From an uncultured Actinomyces sp. (lineage in GTDB: Bacteria > Actinomycetota > Actinomycetes > Actinomycetales > Actinomycetaceae), in contig UWSI01000037.1 in NCBI GenBank assembly GCA_900541895.1, forward strand, positions 1-16,957: a DNA stretch of 16,957 nucleotides. Reading direction: 5' to 3'. Both the position numbers and the translations under genes were made by a program. Every line of letters begins with the position of its first letter. The first letter of the stretch is position 1. The notes beneath the pieces are model-generated. The model searched no databases. It saw nothing but the letters and a program-made list of their open reading frames with translations, and had not been told where the DNA came from. Below are positions 1-6,311 of this stretch, one piece after another.

Positions 1-167
1 TCACTGGAATCGCACCAGAAGACATGCTCTTCATTGGGGATCGGCTAGACGAGGCCGGCAACGATTATCCAGTGAAGGTTGCAGGATACCCGACCCTCGC
101 TGTGAGTGGTTGGGAAGAATGCGTTGGTGTGATCGCGGATATTGTGAAGGAATTACGCGCGAGGTAG
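1..167 (+). CDS. HAD-IIB family hydrolase, C-terminal fragment
   Basis: This is the 3' end of a gene that begins before the window; the reading frame has codons starting at position 3 and stops with TAG at 165-167. The visible 54 residues contain FIGDRLDEAGNDYPVKVAGY, which matches HAD motif IV (GDxxxxxGND) as found in the phosphomannomutase/sucrose-phosphatase-like HAD-IIB branch. These enzymes remove phosphate from sugars or related metabolites using Mg2+ held by such acidic residues. The tail (GWEECVGVIADIVKELRAR) is the usual C-terminal helix. The nucleophile Asp and cap domain lie outside the window, so the substrate cannot be judged. The last 15 bases overlap the 3' end of the convergent RNA methyltransferase gene on the other strand. 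Confidence 0.8.
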   Translation, partial: TGIAPEDMLFIGDRLDEAGNDYPVKVAGYPTLAVSGWEECVGVIADIVKELRAR

Positions 168-1013
168 TCGCGTTGCCCACAGGGCAACCGCACTTGCTGC
201 AGCAACATTGAGCGAATCAACACCGCCCATCATCGGGATACGAACGACGTAATCGGTGCGTGACAGGGTGCTCTTCCTCAGGCCATCGCCCTCCGTTCCC
301 ATGACCAAGGCAATGCGTGAATCTTTATCTGTCATCACGGGCATCGTTACGAACTCATCAAGGCTAACGGAATCATGACTGAGAGCCAGAGCTGCCAGAG
401 AAAATCCTGCAGCGTGCAGGTCATCGTTTGCCGGCCAGTCGTCCAATCTGGTCCACGGGACTTGGAAGACCGTTCCCATTGAGACACGAACGGAGCGCCG
501 ATAGAGAGGGTCTGCACATTCTGGAGTGACAAGAACTGCATCCGCACCGAGTGCGGCAGCGCTTCTAAAGGCGGCACCCACATTCGTATGGTCGACCAGA
601 TTTTCAAGGATCAGAATACGCTTTGGTCCTTCTCCTAAAGAGGAGAGAAGATCTGCCACCGAAGGTAGAACAGGGCGTTGCATGGAAGCGAGTGCGCCAC
701 GGTGAAGATGGAAGCCGGTGATGCTCTCCAGAATCGGTTCAGGAGCAATGAAGACAGGTACCTCGCCGCCGTCCGTGGCTCCTAGGAAGCGCTCGAGGAG
801 TGGTTCGAGGTCAGGGAGCCACCGCGGAGCCATGATGAGCGAGCGTGGGTGATGTCCGGCCTCGAGAGCACGGATGATGACATTCGTTGACTCTGCCATG
901 TATAGGCCGCGTTCGACTTCCAGACTCTTACGAAGATGAACATCGGTCATTGAGGTGTAGTCGGCTAGGCGTGGATCCTCGTCGAGCGAGGCGGATGTCA
1001 GATGAATGAGCAT
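153..1013 (-). CDS. TrmH/SpoU family RNA 2'-O-methyltransferase
   Basis: The 286-residue product is an S-adenosylmethionine-dependent RNA methyltransferase of the SPOUT superfamily, which methylates ribose 2'-OH in tRNA or rRNA in the cytoplasm. All three SpoU motifs are visible: motif 1 ENLVDHTNVGAAFRSA at about residues 137-152 (with N144 and R150), motif 2 MGTEGDGL at 239-246 and motif 3 IPMMGGVDSLNVAAA at 259-273. These form the knotted cofactor site. Residues 1-110 are the substrate-binding region usual for this family (LRKSLEVERGLYMAES resembles the start of such proteins). The frame stays open 54 codons further upstream, but that stretch overlaps the preceding gene. ATG at 1013 begins conserved sequence and has AAAGG just before it, at an unusually short distance. 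It lies 31 bp after the unknown gene, suggesting co-transcription. The exact RNA target is not predictable. Confidence 0.88.
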   Translation of the reverse strand: MLIHLTSASLDEDPRLADYTSMTDVHLRKSLEVERGLYMAESTNVIIRALEAGHHPRSLIMAPRWLPDLEPLLERFLGATDGGEVPVFIAPEPILESITGFHLHRGALASMQRPVLPSVADLLSSLGEGPKRILILENLVDHTNVGAAFRSAAALGADAVLVTPECADPLYRRSVRVSMGTVFQVPWTRLDDWPANDDLHAAGFSLAALALSHDSVSLDEFVTMPVMTDKDSRIALVMGTEGDGLRKSTLSRTDYVVRIPMMGGVDSLNVAAASAVALWATRLPRA

Positions 1014-1044
1014 TCCTTTATTGTGCCACTGACGCGTTGTGCGC

Positions 1045-1557
1045 TCAGTCCCACCAAAGCCACCAGCCGGGGCCGTGAGTCTCATCCATACACGCAATCG
1101 GTTCGCATTCGTCCGGCCTGCAATAGCCGTCGAATCCCAGTTGCTCCTGAAGGCGTTCCCACACACCGTCTTCATGGATGAGCGCCCACGGGCTTTCGCG
1201 GTAGTTCAGTGCTGATGCGTCTTCAATGAAGAGTGAATCGATGCTCATCCTCTCATCCCATCGCGGTGCAAGAACGAGGTAACCACCCAAAGAAACGCGC
1301 GGATTACGAAGCGCCGCGGTAAAAAAGAGGTCCAGCGGGGGTGCGTTATTCTGCCGATCCTGCAGGTTATCCGGAGGAAGAAGGGGACGGATCTTTTCGA
1401 TTCGCGAGCTGTCTAAACCAGAGAATCTGAAGAAATCAGAAGTGACCTGAGTATCTGTGAGCGACCGGAGAATTTTAACTAGTCCGCAGTTTTCAACCCA
1501 TCCAGTTTCTCCGTAGAGCGGAGGAATACTTTCAAGGGCCGAAGAGTGATGCGCCAT
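1045..1557 (-). CDS. Hypothetical protein, 170 residues
   Basis: I do not recognise this protein. It has 170 residues if it starts at the ATG at 1557. That start is preferred because AAAGGA lies 6 nt upstream; an in-frame ATG at 1572 would itself contain the ribosome site. The protein has no signal peptide or membrane segment and looks soluble and cytoplasmic, with mixed charge. It contains a Cys pair (FDGYCRPDECEPIACMDE, residues about 145-162, with a third Cys close by) and ends in the unusual Trp-rich tail GPGWWLWWD. The three clustered Cys could hold a metal, but this is speculation. Internal stretches such as LGGYLVLAPRWDERMSIDSLFIED look like alternating beta strands of a folded domain. 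It precedes the RNA methyltransferase by 31 bp and is probably co-transcribed with it. Codon use looks like its neighbours, so it is probably a real resident gene. Confidence 0.72.
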   Translation of the reverse strand: MAHHSSALESIPPLYGETGWVENCGLVKILRSLTDTQVTSDFFRFSGLDSSRIEKIRPLLPPDNLQDRQNNAPPLDLFFTAALRNPRVSLGGYLVLAPRWDERMSIDSLFIEDASALNYRESPWALIHEDGVWERLQEQLGFDGYCRPDECEPIACMDETHGPGWWLWWD

Positions 1558-1634
1558 GATTGTTCCTTTCATAAGCTTTTTGCATCACGAGTCTCCCTCT
1601 GCGCTGAAGTTGTAGTGGGGCCCCTCAAGAAATC

Positions 1635-1672
1635 TGTGGAAAACGCCGAATAGATGGCTACCCTGTGGATAA
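1635..1672. promoter_or_regulatory. Pair of DnaA-box-like 9-mers
   Basis: TGTGGATAA at 1664-1672 is the exact reverse complement of the consensus DnaA box TTATCCACA. TGTGGAAAA at 1635-1643 is the complement of TTTTCCACA, one mismatch from consensus. Both have the same orientation and start 29 bp apart in the 169-bp gap upstream of the unknown gene. They could bind DnaA as a regulatory or titration site. Nothing else here resembles a replication origin: no dnaA or dnaN and no AT-rich unwinding region. The second box overlaps the terminator's T-tract, so part of the match may be coincidental. Confidence 0.35.
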
Positions 1673-1709
1673 AAAAAGAGGGGTGCAGGCGAATAACCTT
1701 TACCCCTCC
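1671..1709 (-). terminator. Rho-independent terminator of the DUF3043 gene
   Basis: On the minus strand GAGGGGT pairs with ACCCCTC (plus-strand positions 1702-1708 and 1678-1684). An inner AGG/CCT pair lies inside the loop, and a run of seven T follows on the minus strand (A 1671-1677 on plus). It starts 18 bp after the DUF3043 stop codon, which fits termination of that gene before the downstream unknown gene. Confidence 0.75.
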
Positions 1710-1726
1710 AAAATGAGATCGCGGGA

Positions 1727-2344
1727 CTATCTCTTTGGGAACTGTCCGCGCTCGACCTGCGGACGAGGTGAACGCCACGGACGCAGCATGATTGCGCGCG
1801 AAAATGCGTAGAACCACATGCGGCGAGGCATGGACTCGCGCGGGTAAACCTCGCGGACCTGACGCTTGATGCGCCGCCATACAATGCTGGTTTCGACTAT
1901 CGCAACGAAGAACAGGCCGTACATAATCAGCATGACAATAAAGAGCGCGCGCTGACCGGCAGCTGAGGTGGAGGCGAAGAAAGACACGCCGAAGAAAACG
2001 ACGAAAAACAGAATCATCACTGGGAAGACGAACTCTGAGAGGGACCAGCGAGCATCGAGCCAGTCGCGAGTAAAGCGCTTCACCTTGCCCTTGTCGCGTA
2101 GCGGCATATGGCGCTCGTCTCCGGTGATCAGCGCTTCTTGCTGGAGGCGGTCTTGTTCAAGACGCATCGCGCGAGCGCTCTCACGTGCGGCTTTCTTGGC
2201 AGCCTTACGATCCGCAACAATCAAGGAATGATCATTGCGTGCTTGGGCTTGCTTACGCGAAGGCGTCGGACCGCTCTTCGAACGATCGTTCGCAGTCTGA
2301 GGCTGAGGAGTTTCTTCGGGTTCTGACTTCTTTGAGCTCAACAC
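1727..2344 (-). CDS. DUF3043 family membrane protein
   Basis: The 205-residue product belongs to the actinobacterial DUF3043 family, of unknown function. Family signatures are GPTPSRK at residues 25-31 and GDERHMPLRDKG at 75-86, followed by FTRDWLDARWSLSEFVFP. A charged, probably disordered N-terminal part (1-70) is rich in Lys, Arg, Ala and Gln. Two transmembrane helices follow at about 104-125 and 133-153, then a basic cytoplasmic tail ending at 205. The GTG at 2344 was chosen over an upstream in-frame ATG at 2383. It begins the charged tail and is preceded at 7 nt by the hexamer TACCCT, which suggests a leaderless start; there is no Shine-Dalgarno. It is divergent from the M20 peptidase gene. 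M. tuberculosis has a homologue (Rv2206) near glycerate-kinase-like and ErpA-like genes, as here. Confidence 0.88.
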   Translation of the reverse strand: MLSSKKSEPEETPQPQTANDRSKSGPTPSRKQAQARNDHSLIVADRKAAKKAARESARAMRLEQDRLQQEALITGDERHMPLRDKGKVKRFTRDWLDARWSLSEFVFPVMILFFVVFFGVSFFASTSAAGQRALFIVMLIMYGLFFVAIVETSIVWRRIKRQVREVYPRESMPRRMWFYAFSRAIMLRPWRSPRPQVERGQFPKR

Positions 2345-2351
2345 GTCTCTA

Positions 2352-2357
2352 AGGGTA
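2352..2357 (-). promoter_or_regulatory. -10 element of leaderless promoter for DUF3043 gene
   Basis: TACCCT on the minus strand matches the actinobacterial TANNNT -10 pattern and ends 7 nt before the GTG at 2344, placing transcription start at or near the start codon. No convincing -35 or Shine-Dalgarno is present. Confidence 0.45.
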
Positions 2358-2432
2358 ATAGATCGATAGTGCGATCGGCACATTCTTGTCCGCTAAGAAT
2401 GGAATCATGCGAGCAGAAACTTGTAGAAGAGA

Positions 2433-2438
2433 TACTCT
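2433..2438 (+). promoter_or_regulatory. -10 element of leaderless promoter for M20 dipeptidase
   Basis: TACTCT is followed by six bases (TTGCCT-like spacer) and then the ATG at 2445. No Shine-Dalgarno is present between them, so the mRNA probably begins at the ATG. Confidence 0.5.
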
Positions 2439-2444
2439 TGCCTT

Positions 2445-3797
2445 ATGAATATCGATGAACTTCGTGAGCGCCTTGACGCTCTTTTCCCGCAATTGGTTGA
2501 TGAGCTTTCTCAGCTTGTGGCCATTCCCTCCGTCTCTTCGGATCCGGCTCACGCTGCGGATGTTGACCGTTCCGCTGAGCATATTCGTTCGCGTTTTGAG
2601 GCCCTTGGCCTAGACGCTCAGATTCACTCAGTGACGACTCCTGAAGGAGTTCAAGGCAAGCCGGCAATCCTTGCTCGTTCCCCTCATATTGAGGGTGCAC
2701 CGACGGTCCTTCTTTATGCTCACCACGATGTCCAGCCAACTGGAGATGTCGCACGTTGGCACTCAGACCCCTGGACAACCGTTGTTAAGGGTGATCGCAT
2801 CTATGGACGCGGAACTTCTGACGATGGTGCGGGTGTCATTGTTCACCTCGGGTCTTTGAGCCTCCTTGGTAAGGATCTAGGTGCGAACGTTGTTGTCTAC
2901 ATCGAAGGCGAAGAAGAAATCGGCTCGCCCTCTTTTACTCACTTCCTTGAGACCTACCGTGACCAGCTCGAAGCCGATGTCATTATCGTGACTGACTCGG
3001 ATAACTGGAAGCCGGGGGAGCCTGCGCTTACGACAAGCTTGCGCGGCAACTGCGCTTTCACAGTTGATCTCACCGTCGCCGACCACGCTGTTCACTCAGG
3101 AATGTTTGGCGGCCCGATGATCGACGCTCCCAGCTGCGCTGCTCTTTTGATTGCCTCGCTTTACGATCAAGATGGCAACATCGTCGTTGAAGGTTTGGGT
3201 GGAGATGACCGCGCAGAGGTTGATTGGCCCGAAGACGAGTTCCGCGCGGCAAGCGGAATGCTTGATGAGGTTCGACTTGCTGGCAGCGGAGATCTTGCGG
3301 CCCGTACCTGGACGAAGCCCTCCGTATCACTGATTGGCTTTGATACGACCAGCGTTGCGAATTCATCGAATACGATCATTCCCCACGTTCGTTTCCGTCT
3401 GTCGATGCGCACGGTTCCCGGTGTTGACCCGCGTCAAGCAATGGATGCGATTGAGAAGCATCTTCGTGAGCACGTGCCCTTCGGTGCACGTATCGAGTTT
3501 TCTGATGTCGACCTAGGGCCCGGATACCTTGCTGATGTCGATTCCCCAGTCTCACACGTGGTCAAGCAGGCGCTTACTGACGCATGGGGTGTTCAAGCAG
3601 TCAATATCGGTGTCGGCGGTTCTATTCCGTTCATTTCCGAGTTCCAAGAGACCTTCCCTCACGCACAGGTCGTCGTCACCGGCGTTGAAGATCCGCTGAC
3701 GAATGCTCACTCTGAGGACGAGTCTCAGTCACTTCCCGATCTGAAGAACGCTGTCCTAGCAGAGGCGTTGGTCTTGTCTCGCCTGGCTGAGAAGTAA
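2445..3797 (+). CDS. M20 family metallopeptidase (dipeptidase)
   Basis: The 450-residue product is a zinc-dependent M20/ArgE-type peptidase, cytosolic because it lacks a signal peptide. Enzymes of this subgroup hydrolyse dipeptides and similar amides using two metal ions. Visible metal and catalytic motifs are YAHHDVQPTGD (H93, D95), RGTSDDGAG (D126), the EGEEEIGS box (E154-E158, containing the general base and a ligand), VTDSDNW (D184) and a C-terminal His in NAHSEDE (H422). HSGMFGG at 217-223 marks the lid/dimerisation domain insertion. Length and motif order are normal for the family, so the enzyme should be active. The ATG at 2445 is followed directly by conserved sequence. It has no Shine-Dalgarno but has a -10 hexamer 6 nt upstream, consistent with a leaderless mRNA. 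The next gene begins on the base after its stop codon. Confidence 0.92.
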   Translation: MNIDELRERLDALFPQLVDELSQLVAIPSVSSDPAHAADVDRSAEHIRSRFEALGLDAQIHSVTTPEGVQGKPAILARSPHIEGAPTVLLYAHHDVQPTGDVARWHSDPWTTVVKGDRIYGRGTSDDGAGVIVHLGSLSLLGKDLGANVVVYIEGEEEIGSPSFTHFLETYRDQLEADVIIVTDSDNWKPGEPALTTSLRGNCAFTVDLTVADHAVHSGMFGGPMIDAPSCAALLIASLYDQDGNIVVEGLGGDDRAEVDWPEDEFRAASGMLDEVRLAGSGDLAARTWTKPSVSLIGFDTTSVANSSNTIIPHVRFRLSMRTVPGVDPRQAMDAIEKHLREHVPFGARIEFSDVDLGPGYLADVDSPVSHVVKQALTDAWGVQAVNIGVGGSIPFISEFQETFPHAQVVVTGVEDPLTNAHSEDESQSLPDLKNAVLAEALVLSRLAEK

Positions 3798-4754
3798 GTG
3801 GGACGCGCGTTTATTACGGGGCATTGGGGGCAGGAAAATGATCCTGCCCCCGTGCTTCGTGCACTTGCTCAGAGCTTCTCGGCAGGTGCGCCTTCGTGGG
3901 AAGTTTCCTTTTTACCCTTTGGACCCGGTCAGGCCTTTGCCGAGGCCATGGAGGACGATCAACGTTTTTGTGTCCTTAGCGTGGGGGATGGGGACTGCCT
4001 TCACGAGGCCGGGCAGCGCTTTCGTGAGGTGCTTGCAGAAGGGAAAGTCCCCGTCCTTGAGGGTGGTCACCTCACAGCAACTGATGGTGGGGTGAGCTTT
4101 CTTGAAGGTATTTCCGGAGCGAAGCGAAGGGCGAAGGAATCGCTCGAGGCATGGTTTGCGCGCGCAATTGAGCACGCACAAAACGCTGTATCGGGTCAGG
4201 AGTTTTATGCCGCCTACTCGACGTCACGCCCGCTCTTTGGCCCATCCTCGACATTGGCTCTCGAACCAGACCTTAGTCTTCGAGTCAGCGGAGATACAGC
4301 CTTCGATCGACGATGGGCGGAGCTGCTTCACAAAACTATGCGCCCGCAACTTGCAGTCAGTGGGCAATCGGCCTCGGTAGTGGAACCCGGAAGGCTTCCC
4401 GGTTCGGGGGCTAGTGGGGGTGCTGCAGCGATTGTTGGGCTTCTCGGTGGCCGTTTGGTCTCCGATGGTGACTTCTTACTCCACCACACCGACTGCGAAA
4501 GCTCAATTGAGGCATCTGACCTTGTGATCATTTGTGAACCAGAGCTACATTCACCGGCTTTGGCTGAATCTAGCCTTGATCTATTAACTGAAATCGCGTC
4601 GAGATCAGCTATACCCGTTCTTGCTATTGGCGCGCATTCCACTCTATCGGCACATGAGCGGGCCCAGTGGGGGATTCATGGGATTCTCGTTGATGAAACT
4701 GGAAACCTTGATGCTCTGGGATACCGCGCTGCTCGTACGTGGGCTAGGCAGTGA
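3798..4754 (+). CDS. Divergent glycerate-kinase-like protein
   Basis: The 318-residue product resembles the type II glycerate kinase fold but is short (the family is usually near 370-380 residues) and its active-site signatures are eroded. PGSGASGGAAAIVGLLGGRL at residues 201-220 corresponds to the family's glycine-rich GAAGGLG segment. ASDLVIICEPELHS at 239-252 corresponds to the ADLVITGEG motif, with the usual GEG replaced by CEP. The N-terminal LPFGPGQAFAEAM (39-51) lines up with the family's PxADGGEGxxxAL motif, again lacking the acidic residues. It may therefore be a non-catalytic or re-purposed paralogue. The start is GTG immediately after the dipeptidase TAA, with only weak GAGAAG upstream, indicating translational coupling. 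M. tuberculosis has a similar glycerate-kinase-like protein, Rv2205c, next to its ErpA homologue, which supports the assignment. Confidence 0.7.
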   Translation: MGRAFITGHWGQENDPAPVLRALAQSFSAGAPSWEVSFLPFGPGQAFAEAMEDDQRFCVLSVGDGDCLHEAGQRFREVLAEGKVPVLEGGHLTATDGGVSFLEGISGAKRRAKESLEAWFARAIEHAQNAVSGQEFYAAYSTSRPLFGPSSTLALEPDLSLRVSGDTAFDRRWAELLHKTMRPQLAVSGQSASVVEPGRLPGSGASGGAAAIVGLLGGRLVSDGDFLLHHTDCESSIEASDLVIICEPELHSPALAESSLDLLTEIASRSAIPVLAIGAHSTLSAHERAQWGIHGILVDETGNLDALGYRAARTWARQ

Positions 4755-4770
4755 CAATTCGCTCTCAGCT

Positions 4771-4800
4771 TTGAAGATGGCGCTCGTGCCTGAGTAGCCT
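4771..4800 (+). promoter_or_regulatory. Putative erpA promoter
   Basis: A TTGAAG -35-like hexamer (4771-4776) and a TAGCCT -10-like hexamer (4795-4800) are 18 bp apart and precede erpA by 44 bp. The gap after the glycerate-kinase-like gene argues for a separate promoter here. Confidence 0.4.
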
Positions 4801-4808
4801 TAGGCTAG
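4795..4808. repeat. Inverted repeat, possible operator at erpA
   Basis: TAGCCT-TT-AGGCTA is a perfect 6-bp inverted repeat around a 2-bp centre. It overlaps the proposed -10 and +1 region of erpA, where a repressor would act. A matching regulator is not identifiable from this window. Confidence 0.35.
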
Positions 4809-4844
4809 AGGTTATTCCTATAAGAAAAGAATTAAAGGAGCAGC

Positions 4845-5198
4845 ATGTCTGAGAACACGACTGAGACTGCAACCCACGACGTCATCCTGACTGATGTCGC
4901 AGCACAGAAGGTCAAGAGCCTTCTTGAGCAGGAAGGCCGCGACGATCTCCGTCTGCGTGTCGCCGTTCAGCCCGGAGGCTGCTCTGGCCTGATTTACCAG
5001 CTCTACTTCGACGATCGTTTGCTCGATGGCGACGCTGTCCGTGATTTCGATGGTGTTGAGGTTGTTGTTGACCGTATGAGTGTTCCCTATCTTGCAGGCG
5101 CAACCATCGACTTCTCTGACACCATTGAACGCCAGGGATTCACGATCGATAACCCCAATGCGCAGAACACTTGTGCATGCGGTGAGTCTTTCGCCTGA
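4845..5198 (+). CDS. erpA: Iron-sulfur cluster insertion protein (HesB/IscA/ErpA family)
   Basis: The 117-residue product is an A-type Fe-S carrier that receives clusters and passes them to apo-enzymes in the cytoplasm. The three conserved cysteines are present: C46 in QPGGCSGLIYQLYFDD, and C110 and C112 in NTCACGESF. Length is typical. A good ribosome site, AAAGGAG, lies at 4835-4841, 3 nt before the ATG. The following lipoprotein gene starts 10 bp after the stop, so the two are probably co-transcribed. The gene is probably regulated separately from the upstream M20/glycerate-kinase-like pair (see the promoter and inverted repeat). The family is sure; whether it acts like ErpA, IscA or SufA is inferred from actinobacterial usage. 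Confidence 0.93.
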   Translation: MSENTTETATHDVILTDVAAQKVKSLLEQEGRDDLRLRVAVQPGGCSGLIYQLYFDDRLLDGDAVRDFDGVEVVVDRMSVPYLAGATIDFSDTIERQGFTIDNPNAQNTCACGESFA

Positions 5199-5208
5199 TC
5201 GGAGAATT

Positions 5209-6180
5209 GTGAAGAAGCTACCTGCTATTGGTGCCATCCTACTGACCTGCTCTCTTGCCCTTGGTGCCTGCTCAGGCCAGTCAAAGGACTCTCAATCGGC
5301 ATCACCTTCGGCCTCGGCAAGCGCAACTCAGTCGGCTTCAAGTTCTGAAGAGACACCTCAGGTTGATCGAAGCGGCCAGGGTAATTTCCCGGAGGTAAGC
5401 GGTGATTTCGGGCAGAAGCCCGAAATTAAAGCCGGATCGGGCAGTGTGGGTGACGCGATTTTGGTAAAAACCCTCCACAAGGGTGATGGCGCAACCGTCG
5501 GCCTCGATGATATTGTTCAGGTCAACTACGCAGGTGCGCTCTTCAGCGATGCCAAGGTTTTTGATTCTTCTTTCCAAGATGGTCGCACCCCTATCGCTTT
5601 CAGCCTCAACCAGGTGATTAAGGGATGGAAGTACGGTCTGGCGGACGCTCATGTTGGCGATCGTGTTGAACTCGTCATCCCATCAAAGTGGGGTTACGGC
5701 GCTCAAGGTTCGGGTTCTTCAATTCCCGCAAATGCTGACCTCGTCTTCGTCGTCGATATTTTGGGAACTGTTAACCCGAACGATACCTCTCAGCTGACAA
5801 GCGCAACGCCGACCGGAAATGAACTTCCAGCGGGCATTACTGTTAGTGGTGATCTCGGTAGCCAGCCCACGGTCACTTGGGGACAGAGCGCGCCCACACA
5901 GGCCTCCAAGGTCGTCATCGCTGAGGGACACGGTGACAAGGTTGCTGTTGGCTCGACAATTATTTATCAGGGTGTCGGAACCGTTTTTGGTAACGATGCT
6001 CTAACACAGTCGACATGGGGACAACAAGGTGCCCAGGTTGTCAGCGTGAAGGACGGTAATCAGCTTATCGGCTTCACCGCGGGCTCGCGGGTACTCCTCG
6101 TATCTGCTAGCAATGGGGCTCAAGGGCAGTCTCCGCAAGCGATTGTCGTTGACATTCTTGCTGTTATCCCTGAAAAGTAG
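5209..6180 (+). CDS. FKBP-type peptidyl-prolyl isomerase lipoprotein
   Basis: The 323-residue product is a predicted membrane-anchored, extracytoplasmic prolyl isomerase that would help proteins fold after export. Residues 1-21 form a lipoprotein signal peptide (KK, a hydrophobic core, lipobox LGAC with C21). A Ser/Ala-rich linker (about 22-55) follows. The FKBP domain at about 80-188 keeps the key pocket residues: Y107, F118-D119, F131, V136-I137-x-G-W140, Y163 and IP at 172-173. A second region (about 203-320) repeats the same outline, including TVSGDLGSQPTV versus VSGDFGQKPEI before it and GSRVLLVSASNGAQGQ near its end. It lacks the aromatic pocket residues and looks like a decayed duplicate domain. 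GTG at 5209 has GGAG 4 nt upstream and begins the signal peptide; the longer open frame would overlap erpA. Confidence 0.9.
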   Translation: MKKLPAIGAILLTCSLALGACSGQSKDSQSASPSASASATQSASSSEETPQVDRSGQGNFPEVSGDFGQKPEIKAGSGSVGDAILVKTLHKGDGATVGLDDIVQVNYAGALFSDAKVFDSSFQDGRTPIAFSLNQVIKGWKYGLADAHVGDRVELVIPSKWGYGAQGSGSSIPANADLVFVVDILGTVNPNDTSQLTSATPTGNELPAGITVSGDLGSQPTVTWGQSAPTQASKVVIAEGHGDKVAVGSTIIYQGVGTVFGNDALTQSTWGQQGAQVVSVKDGNQLIGFTAGSRVLLVSASNGAQGQSPQAIVVDILAVIPEK

Positions 6181-6214
6181 TTTGTTCATCTGAACTACTG
6201 CGGTAGAGCAAACA

Positions 6215-6254
6215 ACACGTGTGGGGAGCTGGAGTTCCAGCTCCCCACACGTGT
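6215..6254. terminator. Long perfect hairpin after the lipoprotein gene
   Basis: A 19-bp perfect inverted repeat, ACACGTGTGGGGAGCTGGA and its complement, is separated by only two bases and lies 34 bp after the lipoprotein stop. The position fits a transcription terminator. No T-run follows on either strand, however, so it would have to work by stem strength, a protein factor or RNA stabilisation. Confidence 0.55.
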
Positions 6255-6311
6255 ATGAAAAAGCGGTTAGAATACCCAGAGTAACGATCTCTTAACGTTG
6301 AGGAGCGCATC

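Noticed and set aside
1014..1175. Upstream extension of the RNA methyltransferase frame to ATG 1175
   Set aside because: The extra 54 codons lie in the unrelated upstream coding gene, and the conserved family N-terminus begins at 1013.
1618..1625. GGGGCCCC palindrome in the gap upstream of the unknown gene
   Set aside because: An 8-bp palindrome with no repeats nearby; expected by chance and not linked to any site.
5080..5208. Upstream extension of the lipoprotein frame
   Set aside because: It overlaps erpA in another frame, and a signal peptide with a ribosome site starts at GTG 5209.
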